64,000 bases of DNA from Coffea arabica (Eukaryota; Streptophyta; Magnoliopsida; Gentianales; Rubiaceae): NCBI RefSeq assembly GCF_036785885.1, contig NC_092322.1, forward strand, positions 39,887,994 to 39,951,993. The letters run 5' to 3'. The notes under the pieces are model-generated. The model was not told where the DNA came from. It did not search any database and saw nothing but the letters and a program-made list of their open reading frames with translations. Positions 44,901 through 56,293 of this stretch are shown here, piece after piece. Position numbers and translations under genes: made by a program. Position 1 is the stretch's first letter. Each line of letters opens with the position of its first letter.

Positions 44901-46081
44901 ATGGAGGCAATCCCCTCATCGTCCTCAACCCATGCCCCACTCTCATCCTGCATCCTATGAATCGCCCCTTGCACCCTTCGTTGCTGTACGGTAGCATGAA
45001 AATACTTAGAGTTCCTATCCCCGTGCCGGAGCCATTTGACGCGAGCCTTTTGACTCCAAAATCGCTCTTCGTTGGACAACGCCAGCCGCAATTTTGCTTG
45101 AGCCTTTTGCAGCTCACTTTGAGCGTCCCCCGATTCATCCTCCTCCTCCACTCGATTTTTCGCTGCTAACAAGTCCGATTCTGCCCTTTGAACAGCAATA
45201 AAAATATTTCCAAAAGCCTCCTTATTCCACTCCTGTATCACCCGTCGGGCCTTTACTAATTTGGAACATAACTTCCGTAGGGGGGAGCCCGTACACTCTA
45301 ACTGCCATGCATTTCGAATAACCTCCAGCAGATCCTTTCTGTCTGTCCAGAGATTCAAAAAGCGGAACGGCCTAGGCTTATTATCCATGCGTGATGCCAA
45401 ACCAATCCTCAGCGGGGCATGATCTGACGGATGTCTAGCCAGATGGGCCACTGACACAGATGAAACGGCATCTGAGAAGATTCCATTAATTAGTAGCCTG
45501 TCTAGACGCTTCCAAATTCGTTCGCGGCCTCTCCGATTATTACACCACGTGTAGCTGGATCCAGAGAAACCCGCGTCAAAGACCTCCGCCTCCTCCATGA
45601 ATGACAGTAGCTCCATACCCTCTGCTCTAGCAAATGGTCTCCCCCCTCGCTTCTCGTGAGGGTCTATGATCACATTAAAGTCACCACAGACACACCACGG
45701 AAGTGAGGTGGGTTTGTCAGTCAACAGGTCTTGCCATAAAATTCGCCGCTCCTCCATCGTGCACCTGGCATGCACAAACGAGAAGCACAGCGACCTTGGT
45801 AGCCACGGGTGATGCACCAGTAACGTAATGTGCTGTGAAGAATTACCTATTATAGTACATGTAATCGGAGCACTAAACAGCACCCATATGTCTGCAGACA
45901 AGTTACCCACTACAGAATCAAATGGTAACCGCATTTTAATAGAATCTATTTGGGACATTGCTAGCTTCGGTTCACAAATAGCAACAAATTTCAAGTTATG
46001 CAAACGAACTAGCTTAATCAGACGACGCAGGTTGGGGGGTTTGGAGACCCCTCTAATATTCCAAAATAGCCCACTAATCCT
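41937..46081 (-). pseudogene. LINE ORF2 (endonuclease-reverse transcriptase-RNase H), lightly broken
   Basis: The homologous start to the other LINE's ATG is AGG at 46,081-46,079, so the start codon is lost. The protein otherwise begins ISGLFWNIRGVSKPP. Domains in order: AP-type endonuclease (CGDFNVII; HPSDHAPLRI), reverse transcriptase (LIPKVPNPQDFSKYRPISLC; KLDMAKAYDRVSW; RQGDPLSP; catalytic FADD at 44,032-44,021), zf-RVT (CFCCVPATGEELEHVF), RNase H (NTDGCSKGNPG; RAEALAAL; QADSLLL; SNKVADIL) to 41,937. A frameshift lies between 43,610 and 43,499, and a stop at about 42,735-42,737. It is close to intact but not translatable in one piece. Confidence 0.88.
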
Positions 46082-47693
46082 GGGATAAAGGTTGGAAAGA
46101 GTTTTGAGATAATGTTACCGATGACCGCAGTTGCCTATCTGATGGGAACTGAGCCCGAGCGCCTTTTTTCCTTGTTCGCCTATCCCGTTGGTCCAGTACG
46201 TCGGCTTGATCGATGTTGAGCTCCACCATTATGGCGGATACCGGATGTGCACCGCCGATTAAGTCCTCCTCCTCAGCTGCACTTAAAGACCCTTGTTCAG
46301 CTAGCACCATAGCCCCATCCCCTATATCTTGCTCCTGCCATTGCTGCTCATTTGAGTCCTTTGAAGCAGAGTTGCTGCTAGTGCCGCTGGTGTCCATCGC
46401 CCTCTTCTCTCCAAGTTCCGCTGCCTGCTCTCTTCCCCCATTTGGAGCCAGCTCCACCACTGGCAAATTAGCAGCTGCAACATCCACCGTCCCCACTGTT
46501 GCTCGATCCTCACTTGCTCCAGTTGCGGCAACAGATTCTGTCAACCCAGATGCTGGAGCGGTGACTGATGCCCCAGGTGCGGCAACAGCCTCTGCTGCCT
46601 TTTAGACTCCTAACGTCTGCCCACAGTTAGGATCATCATCTGCCATCGCTGTCTGCATTGTTGCAGCAAAAATATCTGCTGCACGTTGGGTCCCCAACAC
46701 CTGCCCACCGTCTCTTGCATCAGCAACCATCACGTGCTGCCGCACCTCCGCACCCAGACATTGCGCAGCACTGTCCCGGGCAGATATGGCACCAGCTCCT
46801 GCGTCCCGTACGCCAACTGCCAATGCTGCTTGCTGTCTCTCCACTTGCGTATTCTGCTCCACCACAATTGCTGCCCTTGCTTTTCCTTCCAACGCCGTTC
46901 CCTGACCCACCTGCTTATACTCTCGTGCATTCCTTTGTGCCATCGTACCCAGGTCCTCCGCAGGTTTTTTGCATTCGTCCACCGCATGCCCCAGCCGCCA
47001 GCAGGAGGAACAATATTTTGGCAGATCATCCACCGCAACCTTCTGCCAGAAGCCTTGTTCCCCTGCCACAGCTACCCACACCCGTGAACATATCGGTTTC
47101 AGCAGATCAACCTCTACACAAGCTCTAGCTACACTTGGCCTTGTTCCTGCTGCCGTGGCTGAGTCCACAAAAAGAGGTGTTCCTACTGGGTTTAGAATGG
47201 AGAACAACGAATGCTTATCATGGTAATGTATCGGCAGTGCCGGTAAGGAGACCCACACCGGAGCTAGCGAAGATTCACGATGAACATGAAATTCTCTGGT
47301 CCAACGAAACACCCTCATAGGGTACTTACCAAGCTGCCATAGCCCTCGTGTCCAGATGCGGTTGAAGTCTGCTTCTGCTGCACACTTGAGGAGGACGTGA
47401 CGGTAGTCCAGTAGCCCCACAGAAACCTGGTCTCTGAGATTTAGTGACATGAAGAATTTTCTGATGTCTTCCAATGGTGGTCTGCCATGGGAGAACTTAC
47501 CCACCAAAGCCAGGCGGTATGGTGCTGCCAATCTGTCCGCCTCTTCCCTGGAGAAAACCACAGCCGCTTCACCCTTGTATGTGGTGTTTTGCCGAATCTG
47601 AATTGGAGATGTATCTGGTTGTGTGAATAGTTGGGAGAAAGATTTCTTCTTTGTTGGTGAAGCCCCCTCTTCCGGGGGCTGAGGCACAGCCAT
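46074..47693 (-). pseudogene. LINE ORF1 (DUF4283-like, zinc knuckle), one internal stop
   Basis: This encodes the RNA-binding ORF1 protein of the LINE. From ATG 47,693 (MAVPQPPEEGASPTKKK) the frame runs 363 codons to a TAA at 46,604-46,602. It then continues in the same frame to TAG 46,076-46,074, giving 539 codons in total. The first 200 residues match the DUF4283 type of plant LINE proteins (YRLALVGKFSHGRPPLEDIR; YPMRVFRWTREFHVHRESS). A CX2CX4HX4C zinc knuckle, CSSCWRLGHAVDEC, follows at roughly residues 228-241. The C-terminal third is Ala/Glu/Gln-rich and low complexity. Only the single nonsense codon breaks it. Confidence 0.85.
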
Positions 47694-47796
47694 GGGCGGC
47701 TACCCTAGCAAGGCAGCCGAGAGAGATGCAGTTTTGTCCGAAAAAATAGCGGTAAGTTATGAGGATTATACAAATGGATTTATCCCAATTGGAAAT

Positions 47797-49490
47797 AAGC
47801 AATGACTGTGAGTATATAACCTATAGATCAAAAAATGTGTGCACTAACTAGGTTATTCATGGAAAAAATATTATTTATAAATAAAGTAATAAGTTTTGCT
47901 AACAACCTTGTATGTTTTTGCTAAGAAAGATTAAGTTAAAAAAAGTATTAATACTGCTTGAGGAATGTTGTAAATATCACTAACAAAATGATAAACTTTA
48001 ACAAAAGTACTTTATTTAGTCATAAAAATGTAGTCGTGATTTTCACTAAAAGAATGGTTAATTTTATTTAAAAATTGGTAGGTCTTGCAGGGAAAAAAAC
48101 ATGAGATTTGTTGATGAAGTCATAATTTTGCTCATAAAATTAGTAAGTTTTGCTTGAAAGTTAGTAAGATTTGTTGATAAGGTAGTAAATTTTGTCGAAG
48201 TAGTGATAAGATTTGTTAATGAAGTCATATATTTTTCTTGAAATGTGGTAAGTTTTATATAGCAAATGGTAAATTTTGGAGGAAAAAGTGATATTTTTGT
48301 AAAAAAAAAAAAACTGAGTAGGATTTGTTATTTAAAGAGTAAGTTACATATATTATGACACTTCTTTTATACAAAAACTTACTATTGGTTATCATAATTT
48401 TGTGCCCAATGAAACCCATAAGTTAAAATCTACACGTGGTGCCACATCAACTATTTATTTGTGAGTTATGGTAACTCTTCATCACTTTAGACTTTTCCTT
48501 GAGGAAGCTCTAAATATCAAAAACAGATCTAAAAACATAAGGAAACGTTTTATTATTACTATTTTTTGTGGTAAGTACACATTTTTCAAGTGCCGATGGA
48601 AGGAGTTTTAGAGTTCTTCGGGTTTAGGGTTCTAATGGTGGATTTGGCAGTTGGGGCTGAGAGAGTTAGAAAAAAAAAAAAGAGTAGAAATTGCAATATC
48701 TTCTTGAAGTCTAATGAAAGTTGACTTTTCTTAAGCATTTTAGCTTGCTGTTTAATCCTTTATTTTCCGTAATTAAGTGTTGCAAACCAAAGAAAATTAC
48801 AAATAAACGAAAATACATGTATATTTTTAATTAGTTGAGCAATCCTTATACATCTTCATTCAACTCATGTACCACTAATTGTTCCACCCTCTAGAGAGGT
48901 TAATTACAAGCAAAATAATAAATCTCAAGAAACAGACACAAGAATCTTGATCATGTGCGGATTCAGTGTCCTTGGATAGCTATGCTAATAAACTAGGGGA
49001 CAAGAAATTGGTTGATGCTCCAAGTTAAGTAATAAGAATGCCATGAAGTCCCATATAGCAGGGCCTCTTTCTTGATACAGATACTATTATATTAGCTTGG
49101 TGATTTACCACATTCTGTATAACTATTAGCCATTATTAGCCCAGGATTAAGATCATAAATTAGTTCCATTGTTTGAAGCTCTACAGATGATCATCAAACT
49201 AATGCCATTTATGAAGTCTGCAAAATGTACTCTTTGTTCTTTCCAAAGAGTGGCACTTTTCAGACCTGAAGACACTTTTCAGATTGGTTCTATGCAGAAA
49301 CCTGGGTGCAGATTGTCCAATTTACCGTTATTTTGGTCATTTATAAAATATTTTACAGTTACCCCAATTCAAGGTGAGAAAATTGGCTGTCCTTCTGCCA
49401 TATATTCTAATTGAACCAGCATGTGCACCTCATAGATTTCCTCATACTTCTGTCAAAGTTGTCAAAAAAAAAAAAAAAAGCACCACACTT
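47797..49490. other. Upstream region of block 2, homologous to 24,700-26,410
   Basis: Contains the GTAAGTTTT-type degenerate repeat (about 48,110-48,300) and AT-rich DNA. The short open frame at 49,169-49,414 corresponds to 26,077-26,316 in block 1 but the two diverge by frameshift after about 35 codons, so I do not treat either as a gene. Confidence 0.5.
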
Positions 49491-49650
49491 AGGGACAAAC
49501 ATGATAACTTTCTCCTCGATAGAGAGATTCCTCGATGAGATACCACAACAGAAGTTGCTGGGAAACTGTGGTCACAATTTTTCATTTACTACTGCACCAT
49601 TTCTCATGTGAATCAGACAGCGTTTTGCAACATTTGCCCCATGCAATATG
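49491..49650 (+). promoter_or_regulatory. NLR leader module, copy 4 of 5
   Basis: AGGGACAAACATGATAACTT, GAAGTTGCTGGGAAACTG, CTGCACCATTTCTC and ACAGCGTTTTGCAACATTTG, as in 26,413-26,583. In block 2 no NLR coding relic follows it, because the segment corresponding to 26,600-30,930 is absent. Confidence 0.5.
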
Positions 49651-50536
49651 CGTATCATTATCATTACTATATACAACACATTTAAGGGGCAAATACTATT
49701 GTGTACTAGTTGAGAGACTTTATAAGACAAATCACCTTGTTATAACAAACATAATGTTTTGCGTCTACATATGATATGACATTAATCATGGTTAATGTGA
49801 AAACTTCCATGAAACAAAAAGCGATTGAAAAGTAAATTTTATGTACTCAAAACCCAAAAAAAAGTGTTTCAAAAGTAATTTTTATGGACTTAGCACATTA
49901 AGTTTCAAATACATCATGCTAACATCTTCCATTTACATATGCCAGAAGTATACTATTAATAAAAAAAAAAAACATTTAACAACATCCATAAATGGGACAT
50001 GCGGGAAGCAGAATGAACCAATCATGATTGGATGAGAAATTTTATGTCGGTCTAGAACAACTACTAGACATACTTAGTAGTTAATCCAGAATATCAGGAT
50101 CCTACTTGCTAATTTACATGTTAAGCAGAATCCATTTTGGCACGTTAAATGAAATTAAGTGGAACCCTCATATGTCCATATGAAACTTTTTCATTGATTT
50201 GGAAACAACTACTAGACATGATTAGTTGTTGTTCCAGACTGACATAAAATCTTTCGAACGGGATGAATGCTAGAATCTCTGTTGCCACATGGATCCTTTT
50301 GCTAGATCATTTTCACTTTTTTTTTTAATTTTTTCTACTTCGTTGTCTTTCTTTCCTTCGGGAAAAACTGGAATTTAGGAGCGTGAGATCCATTAAAAGT
50401 TGAATAAATCTTATATATATATTAATAGTGTATATACTATCTCAGTTGGATGTATGATACATATATAAAATTTAAATTGAAATCATATAAAATACATCCA
50501 ATAGTAAAAGTGTATACATTATTAACATATATAATA

Positions 50537-50854
50537 CTCCCTCCGTCCCATTTTGATAGTCTTGTTTTCCTTTTTGGTCTGTCCCAAATTGTAGTCCACT
50601 TTCCCATTAAGAAATGTAATGATCTTTCAAATTGTCTACAATACCCTTATTAAATATCTTGTTATTAATACATTGTTATTAAATACTAACCCATTACATT
50701 GAATACATTGAGTTTTTCCAATGCACTCTTCGTTATTAGCATAAGGGTATTTTAGGAAATTATTAATCTAAATTTATGTTTCCAACTAAATTAATTACAC
50801 TTTTTTAATCTGTGTGAAAAAAAAATCAAGACTAAGTAAACGGGACGGAGGGAG
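50537..50854. mobile_element. 318-bp Stowaway/Mariner-like MITE
   Basis: It has perfect terminal repeats CTCCCTCCGTCCC and GGGACGGAGGGAG flanked by TA (50,535-50,536 and 50,855-50,856). This is the widespread Stowaway signature. Block 1 lacks it at the matching place (near 33,135), so it inserted after the duplication or was lost from block 1. It is non-coding. Confidence 0.9.
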
Positions 50855-51206
50855 TATTAATTCTTAAAAGTTAAGACATCAATTTCCGCGAGCCCCCATT
50901 TGTGGATGCTGTTCCGTGTTCCTCTTTGCTACCACCTGGTGAGTCGTGCCCTTCGCTTGGGTAGGGACCCAAAAGAATGGCAGGCCTAAATTAAAATGCC
51001 ATCAGCAGGTAAAAAAAATATACATAAAAAAAAACCTATGTAACAAGTAAGCATGACCCCCTTAATTCTCAGCTAAACAATCCTTTTTCATTAGTTTTTA
51101 GCATTGGACAATCCATCTGTTTGCATTGTACACATACAATTTGAAAATTGCCTCTATATTTTAAGTGTTTTCAAAACGGTTTGTCTAATGGGCGCTCATA
51201 GGGCAC

Positions 51207-52665
51207 TGACAGGTGTCGTGCCTGTGCAATAATAAATACCTGCTTAAGAAAAATAAATTTTCTGTATATAGTAGTAAGCAGGGTCGAATCCACAGGGACT
51301 AGAAAAAATTTGATTCTTTTTAAATTCGAGACACGGGGGATTTTTATCAAAATGAAATTAAAAATAAATAATTAAACAATTTAACTAAAAATAATTAACC
51401 AAAAATAAATAATTAATTAATACAATTGTAAATAGCAATTAAATAAATGATAAATAAATTCTAGCCAAGGATACAACTACGCAGACACAGTCCATTCATC
51501 CGATCATTGATGCAAAGAATGTTCAGTTAATTTAATTAATAGGCTAGTTATAGTCGCCGATAAGCTCTAACGACCAGTTTTTCCTTAATTTATTGATAAC
51601 CAAGGTACGACCGTTGATTACCTCTAACCAGGAAATACTCCTAGGTACGACCGTAGGAATTAATTTCCTAATTGCATTAAAAACTAGAAAAGCCTAACCC
51701 AAATTAATAACACGCTACGAGGGTTATTTAAATCAGATTGCATGTTCTCCTAGTATGTGAAAATACTAGTTGCCACTAATATTAACCAACTAAACAATTA
51801 CGGATTTAATTGATTAATTTGACAAGAGATTAAAAATTCAAATTGCACATCGGGCCCTTGATATCCAATTAACAAAATAATCCCATGGAAATTGAAATAG
51901 AAAACATGCAAATATTAATAAATTAAGGAATATGTATAATTAATTAGATCTCACTGATATTTGGGACTGCGTCTTCGCGTTGATCCTTGACTAGAGGAGA
52001 AAATTAGCCACGCCTCATAAGAAAATTCCCACGCAATTCAATTGAATTCATAGACATAAATAACTAACTAAGAATTTAGGAAGAAACTTGAGTCTCGGTA
52101 GACTCTTTTAAGAAAAGTTGCACACCACACAACAAGAGAAGGAAGAACTCCTCCTCTGAAAACCAAAAACTACCTCTATCCTCCTACGGAGCTTATTTGG
52201 AGAGAAAACTCCAAAACTAGTCTAATGTCTTCTTTTTTAGTTTCTTCTTAAGGGACTAGCTACGTAGGGAGCAATTGGAAAAGTAATCTCCTGATTAAAT
52301 GCCAGCCATAGCTAATCAATTACATCTCCCCAAAAGAGGAACCAAATGTCTAAAGCAATTCCTCAACTTTCTACGTGGTCCCCGCTTTGATTTCTTATTG
52401 CTAGTGGATTTCATCATATCAATTCAATTCTTCATCAGCAATTCCGTTGGTTTGCACAATTTGGGCTGATTGTGGAAAGCTTTTAGAAGCTTTCACGTGT
52501 GGAGAAATCTTCTCAAGAATGTCCCCTTTTTAGCACTTTTCTGCTCCATTTTCTGAAATTATATCCAAATACCAAATATAAATATATATTGACAATTAAA
52601 ACAATATTTGGCAAGAATAAAGAGGAAAATTAACGATAAAATTACTAACAATTGACACCCTATCA
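51207..52665 (-). repeat. Solo LTR (1.46 kb) of the A/B gag-remnant element family
   Basis: It runs from TGACAGGTGTCG to ACACCCTATCA, which is the A/B LTR in reverse. It has a perfect 5-bp target duplication GGCAC (51,202-51,206 and 52,666-52,670). Block 1 reads through the empty site (CATAGGGTATACGTTAAG near 33,440). It lies about 970 bases upstream of the NLR copy 2 start and could affect its expression, which is inference only. Confidence 0.9.
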
Positions 52666-53324
52666 GGCACACGTTAAAATATATTTCAAATATCATATTT
52701 TTAGAAATATAAGACCAATTAGCGAAAGTAAATAAATAGAAGGGAGAATAGGCAAAATTAAATAAAAAAAAGTATATAATTGCATGAGAGGTAATAATTG
52801 TTATTAGTGTATATATATGGTACGTTAGGTGAGTTTTAGATGTGTTAACGGATTCTGTTTTAAAAACATTACAATTTATACAAAAAGGAGCAACTAAATT
52901 TGAGTTAACAGTAGAACATGATTTTCTTTTTGGAGCACAAAATCATTTTCTTGAATTGCATTCTACATTTTTTAAAATAAGTTGTACCTCCGCAAACATT
53001 TAATTAGAGCTACATGCTAGCGCCAATATTATAGCGAGAAGGCTCTGGCTGCTTCTCTGATTGATTTACACTGTAGTTCAAATTAGACAATTAGTTTGAG
53101 AACCTGAAATTCGAAAACCATAATCTAGCAATTGTTTAAGAGCAATATCGAAATTAACGCAGGAACCATTACATGAATGCTGCAATCTTAATGCTCACGT
53201 GACTGCAAATTGAGCCGGAAATGGGAGGAATCTATCTCCAATTTGGTAATAAAATAAAAGAAAAAAGCAACCAAATCGGTACCACTAATAAAGGACCAGA
53301 TGGGTCAATACCTTAGTTTCAAGG

Positions 53325-53478
53325 GACAAAAGTGATAACTTTGGCCTTGGTCTTGGTCTTTGTTTCGCACAACTGAAGTTGCTGGGAGTGCAAGTGTGAA
53401 GAAGATAATTTCATTGCTTTTTCAGTTCTGCTGCACCATATCTTCTCTGAACAAGATAGCGTCTTACAATGTTTACAC
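53325..53478 (+). promoter_or_regulatory. NLR leader module, copy 5 of 5 (upstream of NLR copy 2)
   Basis: GGGACAAAAGTGATAACTTT, CTTGGTCTTGGTCTTTG, GAAGTTGCTGGGAG, TGCACCATATCTTCTCTGAA and GATAGCGTCTTACAATGTTT. It ends about 160 bases before ATG 53,636. It is nearly the same as 34,095-34,242. Confidence 0.5.
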
Positions 53479-53635
53479 CAAAAAAGTAAAAAAAAAAAAA
53501 AAAAAAAAAGTCCAGCTATTGTCGCTTTAGATTGTTTTGTTGGCTATTGTTAGATGAGAAAAGTGTAGATACTGAACTAACTTTAGTCAGTGGTTAAACC
53601 AGATAGAAATCTGATATCAGAGTGAAAAGAAGATA

Positions 53636-56293
53636 ATGGACATCCCCTCCAGCAGTAACACTAGTTGCTCTGATTTTGCTTTATATGACTATCTGCAATC
53701 GCATCACATCTCCTCCAGCACTAATATTGGCTGCTTTGATCTTGCTTTAGATTTTCTAGCCGAGTTTCCAAAGCCCTGGTATCTCAGCGACCACATCAGG
53801 GACCTGAAGGATGAGGTAAGATTATTAAAAACTTTTTTTCTTTATGTCAAAATGTGTAGGAGGAGGAGGAACCATGAAGCGCTTTTGGAGCATGATCAGG
53901 AGCACAAGGATAATATTATGTCTGAAAGTTTGAGACGTAGTATTATTTGTTTCAGAATTCAAGATGTGGTTATCAGGATGGTTCATGATCTTCAGTCTGC
54001 TTATCTTCAGTCTGATTATCGTCCATACAAACGTTTATGGGCAACACCATCTTCAGATCGTGACATCTTAGTAAGTGCGGCAACCAGATCCCGGGAAAAT
54101 ATCATATTTTTTCTTGAGACAGATGTCAAGAAATTATGCAACACCATCTTCTTTGACTATTGCTCATGGGCAGATCCACGACTAGTTATGGATCTTATTG
54201 TGTCCCTTTCACAGACTCTGAAGGGCCTTTTTTTCGGGGAGCTAATGGATACCATTAGACAGAAGCTAATGCTCTTAAGGAATCTCATTGGCTTTGTGAC
54301 AATGCGAGGTGTCGAGTGTAAGCAATTGACAGATCCCTTGAGTCAAGTTGCAGTTGTGGCTGCACGCCTATTTCCTGTATGTCAGTTTGACATATATGAT
54401 AAACAAGTGGTCAATCAAATGAAATCCGAAATTTCTCAGCTGATACATGAGAAGATAAATCCTCTTGATCCTCGAGTCCGAGAAGCTTACATGGATGTCC
54501 TGACCGCTTCAAAGAAACAATCAAGATCATCATGTTCTTTAGCCCTTGAGGAGAATGAGTGTCTAGTTGTAGTTCAATTTATTGAGTCTCTCCATGATTA
54601 TCTTATGGATCTACTGGGGTATCATGCCAGTTTTCAGATTCCAGTTAAGGATCAGATGCTAAAACTTCATCAGGGAATAAGGTACCTGGGTACCCTTCTC
54701 AAGCAGGAGGAGAAACTAGATGATGAAATAAAGGATCTTCTTGGACTTGCAGTCTATGATGCAGGAATTCTGATCTTCTCCCTTTCCGCCAATGAAATCA
54801 AAGAAGGCTTGCCCAGGGAAACATATCTTGGGTTGTTTCATTTGCACAAAGTTCTCAAGTATATGATGGCAGAGCTTGCACACAATTATTTTGTTACATC
54901 ATCATATTCATCATTTAATTATCCTAGATCCAATGAGTTGGGCTGTATGGATTTTTTCCTAGAGAATCTCCAGGAACTAGCAAGGTGTGATGAGGCTCAT
55001 GATTCAATTGTTTTCCTATTGGATAGAATCCAAATGGTACACAAAGATCTCACATTCTTAAGATCTGTCCTTGAGAATATCAAGGAGCAGCGCTATCGGA
55101 ATGGAAAACTCCAAGCTTTTTGGAGTTATGTTATGGAGGTTGCATGTAAGGCAGAGTTATTGATTGACTCGACACTTGTTGGTGATAAATGTGAAGATTC
55201 TTTTGATGCTATTGCTAGAGATATCAATCTTCTGAAGATTGAAGCCCTAGAGATCCAAAATGGTCAAACCCAAAGAGTTAACAAGAATTCCATTCACATA
55301 CCGTCACAACTTGCTGCCGCCATACGCAATGAAGATCTCATAGGTCTCGATGACAAGGTGAAAACTATCATTGATCGACTTACGAGAGGATTAAAGCAGT
55401 TGGATGTTGTTCCCATTGTGGGTATGCCTGGGCTTGGTAAGACCACATTAGCCAATAAAGTTTATACTGCTTCTTCAGTTAGGTCATATTTCCATGTTTG
55501 TGGCTGGTGTTGTGTTTCTCAAACATATAGCAAGCACAGTTTGTTTGTTCAGCTTTTATGTAGTATTCATTCTAAGAGTCCTGACGAGTATCTTAAGATG
55601 GATGAAAATGATTTGGTTGAGAAGCTAAAGCAAGTTTTGCTGAGAACTAAGTATCTTCTCGTTTTGGACGATTTGTGGGATGTTGAGGCATGGAATTTGT
55701 TGGAAAACTCATTGCCGAATGATGTCAATGGAAGCAGGATTCTTTTCACCAGCAGATTCCAGGATTTGTCTTTGCAATTCAAACCTGGTAGCAAGCCTTA
55801 CCATCTTCGCCAACTTACTGACGAAGAGAGTTGGGCATTGCTACAAAAAAAGCTATTTGACAAAGAAGGTTGTCCTCCAGAACTAAGTGAAGTTGGATCT
55901 CAAATAGCAAAAATTTGTAGGGGCTTACCGCTCACAGTTGTCCTTGTTGCTGGAATTCTTGCTACTATTGCACAAGATAGCTGGGAAGAAGTTGCAAAAA
56001 GTCTAAGTTCTATTGTTCTTCACGATGAATACTGCATGAAGACACTTGAGCTAAGTTACAGTCATTTACCAGATTATTTGAAGCCATGCCTTCTATACTT
56101 TGCTGCATTTCAAGAAGATCAGGTTATTAACGTCCGAAGGTTGTTATGGCTTTGGATCTCTGAAGGATTCGTGCAACAAATTGAAGGAAAGAGCTTAGAG
56201 GAAGCGGCTTACAACTACTTGATGGGTCTAATTAATAGAAGTTTAGTTATGGTTACCAAAACAGGAGCTATGAATGGTGCCAAAACCTGCTGA
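53636..56293 (+). CDS. R1-like NLR copy 2, N-domain plus NB-ARC, truncated by a stop at the MHD motif
   Basis: This 885-residue open frame starts at MDIPSSSN. It has the same architecture as copy 1: R1-type N-terminal region to about residue 555, then NB-ARC with P-loop GMPGLGKTT (about 596), kinase-2 LLVLDDLWD, RNBS-B GSRILFTSR, GLPL CRGLPLTV and CLLYFAAF. It passes the place where copy 1 stops (LMGLINRSLV) and ends GAKTC with TGA at 56,291-56,293, where copy 1 reads CAA of QLHDLV. The stop thus falls directly before the LHD (MHD-type) motif. Over about 279 NB-ARC residues I count 13 differences from copy 1. As it stands it can make an N-domain/NB-ARC protein without LRRs. Confidence 0.85.
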   Translation: MDIPSSSNTSCSDFALYDYLQSHHISSSTNIGCFDLALDFLAEFPKPWYLSDHIRDLKDEVRLLKTFFLYVKMCRRRRNHEALLEHDQEHKDNIMSESLRRSIICFRIQDVVIRMVHDLQSAYLQSDYRPYKRLWATPSSDRDILVSAATRSRENIIFFLETDVKKLCNTIFFDYCSWADPRLVMDLIVSLSQTLKGLFFGELMDTIRQKLMLLRNLIGFVTMRGVECKQLTDPLSQVAVVAARLFPVCQFDIYDKQVVNQMKSEISQLIHEKINPLDPRVREAYMDVLTASKKQSRSSCSLALEENECLVVVQFIESLHDYLMDLLGYHASFQIPVKDQMLKLHQGIRYLGTLLKQEEKLDDEIKDLLGLAVYDAGILIFSLSANEIKEGLPRETYLGLFHLHKVLKYMMAELAHNYFVTSSYSSFNYPRSNELGCMDFFLENLQELARCDEAHDSIVFLLDRIQMVHKDLTFLRSVLENIKEQRYRNGKLQAFWSYVMEVACKAELLIDSTLVGDKCEDSFDAIARDINLLKIEALEIQNGQTQRVNKNSIHIPSQLAAAIRNEDLIGLDDKVKTIIDRLTRGLKQLDVVPIVGMPGLGKTTLANKVYTASSVRSYFHVCGWCCVSQTYSKHSLFVQLLCSIHSKSPDEYLKMDENDLVEKLKQVLLRTKYLLVLDDLWDVEAWNLLENSLPNDVNGSRILFTSRFQDLSLQFKPGSKPYHLRQLTDEESWALLQKKLFDKEGCPPELSEVGSQIAKICRGLPLTVVLVAGILATIAQDSWEEVAKSLSSIVLHDEYCMKTLELSYSHLPDYLKPCLLYFAAFQEDQVINVRRLLWLWISEGFVQQIEGKSLEEAAYNYLMGLINRSLVMVTKTGAMNGAKTC

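Larger units (their letters stand above)
41862..47785 (-). mobile_element. Near-complete L1-type LINE with RNase H domain
   Basis: A 5.9-kb element on the minus strand is flanked by an 11-bp target duplication CAATTGGAAAT (41,851-41,861 and 47,786-47,796). Block 1 shows the empty site (TTCAATTGCAAATAAGCAAT near 24,690). The 3' end has a poly-A tail (T-run at 41,862-41,872) with another A-run nearer the ORF. It contains ORF1 (47,693-46,074) and ORF2 (46,081-41,937), each nearly whole. It inserted after the block duplication. Confidence 0.9.
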
